A stretch of 5,914 nucleotides of DNA from Alphaproteobacteria bacterium (lineage in GTDB: Bacteria; Pseudomonadota; Alphaproteobacteria; UBA3830): assembly GCA_025998775.1 (NCBI GenBank), contig BNWK01000083.1, forward strand, positions 1-5,914. Reading direction: 5' to 3'. Every line of letters starts with the position of its first letter. The first letter of the stretch is position 1. A model generated the notes under the pieces. That model was given only the letters and a program-made list of their open reading frames with translations, was not told where the DNA came from and searched no databases. The position numbers and the translations under genes are program-made. Positions 1-5,711 of the stretch are shown piece after piece.

Positions 1-1149
1 TTTCCAACATACACTCCCTCCTCTTCTGGTTCAGCAGTAGCCTCGCCTGATGGAGGAGGTCCAACAGGAGGTGCTGCTATTTCAGGTAAAGAACTCTCAT
101 CAGTTGGGCCACTACCCTCACCTACCTCATTGAGTACCTCATTGCCTTCCCGCTCTGGATGCTCGTTAGGTTCATTAACTGGTGGATCTTCTTTAGGAGG
201 TAACATGGGAGTGATAACAGAAGGCATGATCGATGGTTGACTTTCATGTCCATCTTCCCTAATCGGAAGCTTTCGAGATCCATCCGCGTTCAACGGAAGT
301 GGGTTCTCGAGAGACGGAGCTGCTGGTCTGACTTCTGGTGGACGATTCTTAGGAGGAACACTTTTACCTGGTTTTCTTGAGGGCATTGGTTCTGGTTCGT
401 TTATGTCATTATTGTATATAGGCTCAAGATATTCCAACATACCCCAATCAGCAGGTGTCATTGTTTCGGGATGATAATAGTCAGCATCTGCGAAACGAGC
501 AGGATAGTGAAATGCTTCGATACCCCATTTAGAGGCTTCCTTAGTAGGAGGTGGTGGGGGAGCTGGAGGGTGCTCGTGTGCCCCACGTTCATGTATCGGC
601 GTGTTGGAATCCTCACTACTATCAAAAAAGTATAGTCCTCTTACTTCGTGCGGGTGCTCTTCACCTTGACGTATCCTCTTGGGGCTCTGCGTTCTGGCTT
701 TCCTGAAGCTCACATTTTCCCACTCATCATTGTCCAAACTTAAAAGTGAACGTCCCTGTCTTTTACCAGTTACATCAATTTCGTCATCCTTCACCTTCCT
801 ACTTTGAGTGTCTAAGTATTTCTGAAATCTTCTGTGAATTATATTTTCGGCAGTCTCAAATGTGAGTGTACCTTTCGCATCCAGTATATCCTGAGCTTCT
901 TGTAACATCTCACTCCTCAACAGGTCATACGTTCGTGAGGGTACTTCAAGAACTTCCCTTGTATACGCCTCATCCAACGCATCTGACAATCTGTTCAAGG
1001 ACTTTATTGTCAGCCGCCTGACGTACACCATTACCTCCTATTATATCCTTGTCTGCCTGATCCATTTGTTTGGTGGTCATCCATGAGTAGTGATGATAAA
1101 CTTCGATGCGAACTTTGTCTTTGACTTCCACAGTGCTTAGTGCTGACAT
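1..1149 (-). CDS. Unrecognised Maverick-associated protein with proline-rich acidic C-terminal region; 3' end beyond the window; probably spliced
   Basis: I do not recognise this protein. The first ATG (1149) abuts the same upstream motif as the polymerase and opens MSALSTVEVKDKVRIEVYHH. This frame hits TGA at 970-972, but a second frame is open without a stop from 1031 to position 1 (343 codons from its own ATG). A 52-nt GT-AG intron (1034-983) joins them in frame and gives DKDIIG-DALDEAYTREV, 365 codons within the window. Residues about 39-100 look helical and charged. A basic stretch, RKARTQSPKRIR, is at about 132-143. From about 175 on the protein is rich in proline, including APPPPP at 179-184 and repeated PP pairs, with acidic runs near the window edge. 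There is no transmembrane segment, signal peptide or enzymatic motif that I can see. By position and orientation it is an element gene; a structural, virion-associated or terminal-protein role is only a guess. A frameshift is the alternative to splicing. Confidence 0.7.
983..1034 (-). other. Predicted 52-nt intron in the second gene
   Basis: On the minus strand the sequence GGAG|GTAATG gives a reasonable 5' splice site and ATTGTCAG|ATG a reasonable 3' site. Excision joins exon 1 (1149-1035) to the open frame of exon 2 (982 onward) with a split Asp codon and removes the in-frame TGA at 970-972 from the reading. Its size is typical of short-intron animals such as nematodes. The intron is not notably A/T-rich, which is the main reservation; a one-base indel could produce the same frame change. 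Confidence 0.55.
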
Positions 1150-1178
1150 CCTTTTATACCGGAATAAAAAAATAGAAA
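1143..1178 (-). promoter_or_regulatory. Start-abutting conserved motif of the second gene
   Basis: Minus-strand order is TATTTTTTTAT, linker TCCGG, TATAAAAGG, then ATGTCAGC. Compared with the polymerase copy it differs by a few substitutions and three single-base indels, over about 35 bases. It contains a good TATA-like TATAAAAG, but that lies directly on the start codon, so a conventional TATA box about 30 bases upstream of the transcript start would require initiation inside the coding region. Confidence 0.6.
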
Positions 1179-1199
1179 CATTTTTTGAAACTTCCATTT

Positions 1200-1232
1200 T
1201 GACGCTTTTGGAAACAAAAACGAAAAGCGTCA
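1200..1232. repeat. Perfect 10-bp inverted repeat with 13-nt loop
   Basis: TGACGCTTTT at 1200-1209 is the exact reverse complement of AAAAGCGTCA at 1223-1232. It lies just upstream of the second gene's T-rich motif, and its arms contain the GCGTC core that recurs through the following 200 bases. Confidence 0.85.
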
Positions 1233-1375
1233 AGCGTCTGCTCGCAAGAGCTTCGCGGCACAGCCGTGCACTAATTTTTTCGTAAAAGTCAGTATCAGTT
1301 ATGTGTTTTTGGTGATTCTGGAGATATAGTTAGAGAATTTCGTCAAAAAAGGTGAGCGTCCCAAGCATGTAGAGG

Positions 1376-1401
1376 TGACGCTTTTGAAATCACAAGCGTC
1401 A
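1376..1401. repeat. Second GCGTC inverted repeat (TGACGCTT / AAGCGTCA)
   Basis: Arms of 8 bp at 1376-1383 and 1394-1401 match the arms of the hairpin at 1200-1232. Two further direct GCGTCA copies (1403-1408 and 1412-1417) and a GCGTT (1421-1425) follow immediately, giving an iteron-like cluster. Confidence 0.75.
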
Positions 1402-1459
1402 GGCGTCAAAGGCGTCAGTGGCGTTTTCACTAACTTCTATCGATTTTGACCTGTTTTAG

Positions 1460-1515
1460 CGATGTACTTAAAATGGTCTGAGGTGAAAAAAAATGTTGTT
1501 TTACAGATAAGGTTG
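1460..1515 (+). repeat. Extra direct copy of the MITE left end, 76 bp upstream
   Basis: CGATGTACTTAAAATGGTC at 1460-1478 continues into TGAGGTGAAAAAAAATGTTG and repeats, with few changes, at 1536-1575. The shared stretch includes about 14 bases outside the terminal repeat, so the duplication is of flank plus end. This could be a partial second element or a tandem duplication of the end. Confidence 0.75.
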
Positions 1516-1549
1516 ACTCCAGAACGCCTCAAAAACGATGTACATAAAA

Positions 1550-1716
1550 TGGTCTGAGGTGAAAAAATGTTGTTTTTCCGATAAAGTTTGTCTTAAAGGG
1601 TGATTTTGTGGATCACGTAAGTCGTTTTTTCTGGTGTTTTTCGACAACTTTAGTCGTTTTTGGGGTGTTTTGGAGGCAACTTTATCGAAAAATGACATTA
1701 TTTTCACCTCAGACCA
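1550..1716. mobile_element. MITE-like element with about 40-bp imperfect terminal inverted repeats
   Basis: The left end TGGTCTGAGGTGAAAA (1550) followed by AATGTTGTTTTTCCGATAAAG is mirrored at the right end by CTTTATCGAAAAATGAC followed by TTTTCACCTCAGACCA ending at 1716. The total is 167 bp with no coding potential. It sits directly against the end of polymerase-like sequence. No clear target-site duplication is visible, so it could also be the inner part of a rearranged, larger repeat. Confidence 0.7.
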
Positions 1717-1729
1717 AACCCACCACATA

Positions 1730-2527
1730 CTATACTACTTCAGTTTGAATGACGTTGACATGTTCACCATCGAATTCGAGATTTGTGATCTTAGTTTCAC
1801 CGGCTTTGGTGTACTTTCTATGTACATTTGCTATTCCTCCAGTATTGAATTTCTTTAGTATATGATATACTTCTTCGGAATCAATAGTGAAAGGATTGTT
1901 CTTTTTCAGCGCATAGCAGTGAAGTTTGATCGGCAGCATTACGTCCTCTATCGGTTTTCGGTTATGCTTAACGTTACAGACAGTACAACTCGGAAATACG
2001 TTATCGATTGATTGGCATTTATCGTTATCAATTCGGTCAAGAGTTGGGTGATATATTGTGGAGAATCGTTTTCCACATCCTTTGCATTCCCCCTGATTAT
2101 ATGTCGTATTAGCAACCTTTATTCCTTTTTTAGTACCGGTGAACATCTCTTTAAGTTCTTCAAAGTTCTCTTCTTTTACAATATCTGTTATGTCTCTTTC
2201 CGCTGCTTCATCCTGTTCCTTATATCTGTAGTACATATGCCTGCATTTTGCTTGCGAAAAGTAGTAAGGACTTCCTTTCACTTCATCCTCGTATTTTGCA
2301 TTTACGTCGAAATCTCTATACATTGAAGCAAACTTTTGTGCATTTGAAATTGATGCGCGCGAGACGTTTTGTAGTGTGTCAACTCCTTGCTCGAAGTCAT
2401 CTAAAATCAAGTTGCATAAAGCGGATATCATTATCTTCACGTCGTTCTTGCTATAGTGTTCCATGTGGTCCCATCTGGTGAACGGCTCGTCTAGTTTTAG
2501 CACCGCCTTTATTGCTTTAGCTTCATT
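1730..2527 (-). pseudogene. Continuation of the polymerase after the in-frame TGA: Exo III, HNH-like zinc module and pre-motif-A segment; polymerase catalytic part missing
   Basis: This 265-codon stretch is in exactly the same frame as the upstream polymerase part and is separated from it only by TGA. Residues 25-29 after the stop, YSKND followed by V, fit Exo III (Y-x3-D). NVSRASIS (54-61) follows. At about 148-185 lies an HNH-like zinc module: CKGCGKRF, PTLDRIDND and CTVCN. FNTGGIANVHRKY (227-239) followed by GETKI fits the conserved segment lying just before motif A in these enzymes. The frame stops with TAG at 1730-1732. The next codons on the minus strand would read YVVGL, close to the approach to motif A (DxNSLYP), before a repeat takes over. 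Motifs A, B and C are absent from the window, so no polymerase activity is expected. A GTG at 2503 could open a separate frame, but continuity with the upstream gene makes a broken gene more likely. Confidence 0.82.
1960..2092 (-). other. HNH-like zinc module inside the polymerase frame
   Basis: Between Exo III and the pre-motif-A segment the protein reads CKGCGKRF, then TLDRIDNDK, then NVFPSCTVCNVKHNRKP. Two CxxC pairs flanking DRIDN and a final CNxxxxN arrangement are the layout of HNH/endonuclease VII-like folds, as in many phage and giant-virus HNH proteins. The usual first catalytic His may be replaced: the nearest is the H just before PTLDRIDN. It could be a structural zinc domain rather than a nuclease. 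Confidence 0.65.
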
Positions 2528-2530
2528 TCA
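2528..2530 (-). other. In-frame TGA interrupting the polymerase reading frame
   Basis: The codon follows YENVYRKG and precedes NEAKAIKAV in one uninterrupted frame. In related polymerases, as I recall them, this helix carries a tryptophan (pattern Y-x-H-A-x-x-V-W), so TGG to TGA is the simplest explanation. Visible tryptophans elsewhere in this gene use TGG. An AATAAA lies a few bases downstream (2513-2508) but is probably chance. A GT-AG removal of 39 nt (2545-2507) would preserve frame, but its acceptor, AATAAAG, is poor. Confidence 0.8.
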
Positions 2531-5119
2531 TCCTTTTCGATATACATTCTCATAGTTTTCTGGTGTAGCCCCGGTACGATTTAGTTCGCTTCTGAAATCC
2601 TCAATTGGACTCGGCTCTGTTTGGTTGAGATATTCCATATAGTTGGTTGAATTGAATGCCTCATACGGAAACATGCCCTTTGACATTTCACCATTACCAA
2701 AATTCGTCACAAATTGAGCTAGACTTCCTCCTTCAACGAAATTTCTTGCATTGAGGAACGCAAGAATGATCCCTGTTTTTTCATGCTTTACTCTTATTTT
2801 CTTAAAGCTGCTCACTCCACCAATCATTAATCCATCACTCATTATTTTCCACTCTTTGCAGTTCAACTCTGGTAGAATCAGATTCAAGTCAAATTTGGCA
2901 CTGTTAAAGCCAAGAATTGGTACTTCTCTCCAGTTATACGGGATATCGATTTCATCAGCCTTTTTCTTCAAATCGTTCGCTTCTTTCCTTAGTTCCATGA
3001 CCCGTTCTTTAACACTGAGCTCAGGGTTTTCCATTTCAGCTATCTCTTTCTCTAATTTCTTTGCCTCTTTCCTTTTCTTTTCAGCTTCAATTCGGATCGC
3101 TTCCGCTACTTTATTCTGTTCGTACATGTTATCTTCAGCGACTTGCTCCGCCATCCCGAATGAATATTCAAGCATTTGGTGAATGAAATTGTCTCCGTTC
3201 CTTATATCTTTATAGTTTGATACATCACCTTTCTTCATGTGGAAGGCTGTAGCAATCGTGCGTGCATGGATTTTAGAAATGAGGATAGTACCAACAGTTT
3301 TGGAATCACGAGTGAGTTTCTCTTCAACAGTCTCTAAATCCCAACATCCGAAGTATCCCGTATATTTAAATTCTTTGAGTCTGTCACGTGCGAGCAAGTA
3401 GAATTTCGTTGGATTCTTCTGTATATCAGGCACATATGGTTTCGATTCGGCTAATCTTACTTGAGCCTCAGGTGGCTCGCCAGTGCATTCGGCAACGTGT
3501 TTGTTGTACTTGTATTGATACTGTTTGACTGAAGTATCAAAGGAAACGTAGTGACATTTTGGGCAAATCTTGCAGCCGGTTAACTTCTCAGGATCACTGA
3601 CGTATAATGCATGACACTCGTCTTCATTCCAAACCAATAGAACATTCAGTGTATGATTCCCATCGTAATCGTTTTCTCCAAAGTGCTCGTCAGGAACATA
3701 TGAATACTCAACCTTTAGGTTATCTTTTTTACACATTTCGTTAACAGCAAACGTTTGAACAGAAGTAATGCCAAAAGAGTTAACAAATTTTAGGAAATCA
3801 TCCATGTCGGACACTGTTTCGAATCCTTGGTACCCTGACATGAATTCGTTATCACTGTGTTGAAGCTTTTTTGGCTTAAACGTTTTCATGAACTTGCGAT
3901 ACTCCTTCGCTTTGAACTCAAGGAACAATTCTCTGCCTTTAGCCGGCAACGACTTGTCTTTCAATTTAGGATTTAAATGTTTTGCTAAAGCGATGAACCA
4001 GCATATTTTGTATTTTGGATCAGTAGTGTTAAATATGTAACGTTTCGCAATGTGTGGTTCAAGAACTGCTGCTGCTGATGCTGTCGGCTTCAAGTGAGCA
4101 AACACAATGAGAACTTCATAGACAAAAACATAGCGAGTAGAGGAGTCGGCTTTGGGAACAGCCTGTTGTGGAAGTTGAGTGAGATTGGTGATGACATCGT
4201 CGATGAAGAACTTTAGAGATACATGATTGGCAACAGTGAATGGTCGAGATGCAGTTTTATATGATATTTGATAGTTAGAGGGTTTAAGTTTGTAATACGC
4301 TTTCTTCGATCCATCTTCGTTTCTGGATGGGTGTTCCTCGATAATTCCGAAATCATGAGTTGCTTTGAATCGGCCCATATTACCCATTTCTTTGTCGTTG
4401 AATATAGAAGTAATCATCTCTGCGATTTGCCTGAATGATGTTGGTGTGAATCGGTAGAGATCATAGACTTGATGCTCCTCTTTGCGAACCGTAGTCCTCT
4501 TCTCAGATACAATCTGAACCGGTTGAGGAATTGAATGCTCAAACTTCTCTGTATCAACGATGGTGTTTTCGTCGACTATGAACATGCCTTTCTCACCAGC
4601 GTTTTCATTCACTCTTTCATGTGTTGCTAATCGCTCTACTTCATCAGGGAATTCTTCAGCAGTGATGAACTCATCGCCAATTCTGCTGTTTTCCTGTCTT
4701 CTTAACTCAGCCCTTTCCCTGCTATTGAGTTGCACTAATTCTTCAACTGGTACTTCGTCGATGTACGCAGCCCTTAGTCCATCTTCATTCTCGTTATCAC
4801 TAGAGAGTTGAAAATTACCGAAATTAACTACTGACCTTTCGGCGGGATTACTCGCTGATGGCGGGTTTACTCGCTGCCTATCCACTGTTTCATTTACTGT
4901 AATCCTTGGTTGAATATTCGCCATCATGTCGCGTGCTTCTTCGGTATTGTCTGAGAGTATGTTGTTAATGTAATCGTCCATCCATTCACCATCGACTTCG
5001 CTGTTATTCTCATCACCATCGTCGTCTAACAGACCAGCATCGATCACTCTTCCTCTGATTCTGAGGAAGTCGTTGTTGTCGTCATTTGACAAAACGTTTT
5101 CGACGTTACGAGCTGCCAT
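2528..5119 (-). CDS. Maverick/Polinton-type protein-primed family B DNA polymerase, N-terminal and exonuclease part (863 codons to an in-frame TGA)
   Basis: Product: the N-terminal and proofreading exonuclease part of a protein-primed DNA polymerase, the enzyme that replicates Maverick/Polinton elements. Seen: an acidic, low-complexity N-terminus (about residues 1-215); a conserved-looking middle (about 218-510) containing CWFIALAKHLNP near 373; a zinc-finger-like cluster C516, C519, C522, H541, C545; Exo I YFGCWDLETVEE with D594 and E596; a charged probable coiled coil at about 661-725; Exo II GFNSAKFDLNLI with N739 and D744; and, after it, PYEAFNS and IEDFRSEL (about 818-846), which resemble the region following Exo II in Maverick polymerases. 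The start at 5119 is chosen because it abuts the motif shared with the second gene. The stop is TGA; the same frame continues without another stop to 1730, so this is the first part of a broken or read-through gene. Family assignment is from recalled motif patterns; confidence is high for the polymerase family and moderate for Maverick specifically. Confidence 0.85.
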   Translation of the reverse strand: MAARNVENVLSNDDNNDFLRIRGRVIDAGLLDDDGDENNSEVDGEWMDDYINNILSDNTEEARDMMANIQPRITVNETVDRQRVNPPSASNPAERSVVNFGNFQLSSDNENEDGLRAAYIDEVPVEELVQLNSRERAELRRQENSRIGDEFITAEEFPDEVERLATHERVNENAGEKGMFIVDENTIVDTEKFEHSIPQPVQIVSEKRTTVRKEEHQVYDLYRFTPTSFRQIAEMITSIFNDKEMGNMGRFKATHDFGIIEEHPSRNEDGSKKAYYKLKPSNYQISYKTASRPFTVANHVSLKFFIDDVITNLTQLPQQAVPKADSSTRYVFVYEVLIVFAHLKPTASAAAVLEPHIAKRYIFNTTDPKYKICWFIALAKHLNPKLKDKSLPAKGRELFLEFKAKEYRKFMKTFKPKKLQHSDNEFMSGYQGFETVSDMDDFLKFVNSFGITSVQTFAVNEMCKKDNLKVEYSYVPDEHFGENDYDGNHTLNVLLVWNEDECHALYVSDPEKLTGCKICPKCHYVSFDTSVKQYQYKYNKHVAECTGEPPEAQVRLAESKPYVPDIQKNPTKFYLLARDRLKEFKYTGYFGCWDLETVEEKLTRDSKTVGTILISKIHARTIATAFHMKKGDVSNYKDIRNGDNFIHQMLEYSFGMAEQVAEDNMYEQNKVAEAIRIEAEKKRKEAKKLEKEIAEMENPELSVKERVMELRKEANDLKKKADEIDIPYNWREVPILGFNSAKFDLNLILPELNCKEWKIMSDGLMIGGVSSFKKIRVKHEKTGIILAFLNARNFVEGGSLAQFVTNFGNGEMSKGMFPYEAFNSTNYMEYLNQTEPSPIEDFRSELNRTGATPENYENVYRKG
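3485..3574 (-). other. CCHC-like zinc-finger segment within the polymerase
   Basis: Residues 516-545 of the polymerase contain CKICPKC, then 18 residues, then HVAEC. The ligand set is most simply C519, C522, H541 and C545, with C516 spare. It lies about 50 residues before Exo I. Similar Cys/His clusters upstream of the exonuclease are, as I recall, common in large Maverick polymerases. The role is presumably nucleic-acid or terminal-protein contact, which is inferred only. Confidence 0.6.
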
Positions 5120-5150
5120 CTTTTAGTACGAGATAAAAAAATAAAAAGAT
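5112..5150 (-). promoter_or_regulatory. Start-abutting conserved motif of the polymerase gene
   Basis: Read on the minus strand this is TATTTTTTTAT, a short linker CTCG, TACTAAAAG, then ATGGCAGC. Almost the same arrangement precedes the second gene. The T-rich block and TAAAAG touching the ATG could be a promoter/initiator, a leader signal or a trans-splice acceptor region; the sequence does not decide which. The similarity to the second copy is what supports function. Confidence 0.6.
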
Positions 5151-5261
5151 AAAAAAGTTTGGAGAAAAAAAAAATCTTTTGTGAAAAAAAAAGTGAAAAA
5201 AATTTTTGGTAGTGTGTCGTCGAAAAAAAAAAAAATATTTGGTGAGGAACCAGGGTTTGAA
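5120..5261. other. A-rich leader region upstream of the polymerase gene
   Basis: The plus strand carries repeated A-tracts (a run of 13 A at 5223-5235 and several of 6-10) separated by short GTG, TTTG and ATATTT interruptions, so the minus-strand transcript leader is T-rich. Short open frames here are low-complexity by-products and are not called. Confidence 0.6.
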
Positions 5262-5711
5262 GACATCGAAAAAAAAGTTGGCTCTTTTCCATGAGTGCGT
5301 ATTTTCAGTATTTTTCAGTGTAGGTTAGCAATTTTGAGAGTGTTGCGGTTTTCCACGAGTGGGTGTTTTTGCCATTTTTCTTAGTGAAAACATCGAAAAA
5401 AAAGTTGGCTCTTTTCCACGAGTGCGTATTTTGGTCATTTCGAAAGTTGGCTCTTTTGGCAAAATGGTCGAAAAAAAGTTGGCTCTTTTCCATGAGTGCG
5501 CATATTTGGTGTTTTTCAGTGTAATTTGACATTTTTGGAAGTGTTGCGGTTTTCCATGAGTGGGTGTTTTGGGGAGTTTTCGTACTGAAATATGTCAAAA
5601 AAAAGTTGGCTCTTTTCCACGAGTGCGTATTTTAGTTATTTCGAAAGTTGGCTCTTTTATGAAATGGTCGATTTAAAAGTTGGCTCTTTTCCATGAGTGC
5701 GCATATTTGGT
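5262..5711. repeat. 201-bp higher-order tandem repeat, about 2.2 copies, built from GTTGGCTCTTTT-type units
   Basis: GTTGGCTCTTTT occurs seven times, at 5277, 5404, 5446, 5478, 5605, 5647 and 5679. The spacings are 127, 42, 32, 127, 42, 32, so the exact period is 201 bp. A sister unit, GTGTTGCGGTTTTCC, occurs at 5340 and 5541, also 201 apart. Five of the seven copies continue into CCAYGAGTGCG, the sister unit into CCAYGAGTGGG, and two copies (5446 and 5647) lack it. Position beside the polymerase gene suggests subterminal repeats of the element or a replication/promoter region; that role is inferred. Confidence 0.9.

Larger units (their letters stand above)
1150..1473. other. Intergenic region between the broken polymerase and the second gene
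   Basis: There is no open frame of note. The proximal part holds the shared start motif. The rest holds clustered GCGTC sequences, two inverted repeats and a GC-rich structured stretch around 1240-1276 (GCTC-GCAA-GAGC and CGGC-ACA-GCCG mini-hairpins). I see no remnant of the missing polymerase catalytic motifs here on either strand. Confidence 0.6.

Noticed and set aside
1150..1233. Longer N-terminus for the second gene starting at 1233
   Set aside because: The extension translates the hairpin and T-rich block that match the non-coding leader of the polymerase gene; the ATG at 1149 aligns with the polymerase start.
1501..1858. Short open frames on both strands through the MITE-like repeat
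   Set aside because: They consist largely of inverted-repeat sequence, overlap each other antisense and show no conserved motif.
2012..2326. Plus-strand open frame of about 100 codons opposite the polymerase
   Set aside because: It is an antisense shadow of the well-supported HNH-containing polymerase frame, with a hydrophobic composition typical of complement reads and no recognisable domain.
2508..2513. AATAAA on the minus strand just after the TGA, as a genuine polymerase gene end
   Set aside because: The same frame continues for 265 codons with Exo III and other conserved segments, so the signal is most likely coincidental.
2751..3182. Plus-strand open frame of 143 codons rich in Ser/Phe
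   Set aside because: It lies antisense to the Exo II and coiled-coil part of the polymerase; its Ser/Phe bias is the mirror of the Lys/Glu-rich helix.
5044..5598. Minus-strand frames reading MEKSQLFF and HSWKRANFFFD repeats
   Set aside because: They are translations of the 201-bp repeat and A-rich leader, with frame changes between repeat copies and no independent coding signal.
5262..5711. CRISPR-like array
   Set aside because: Spacing is a 127/42/32 pattern with repeated, not unique, intervening sequence, and the context is eukaryotic.
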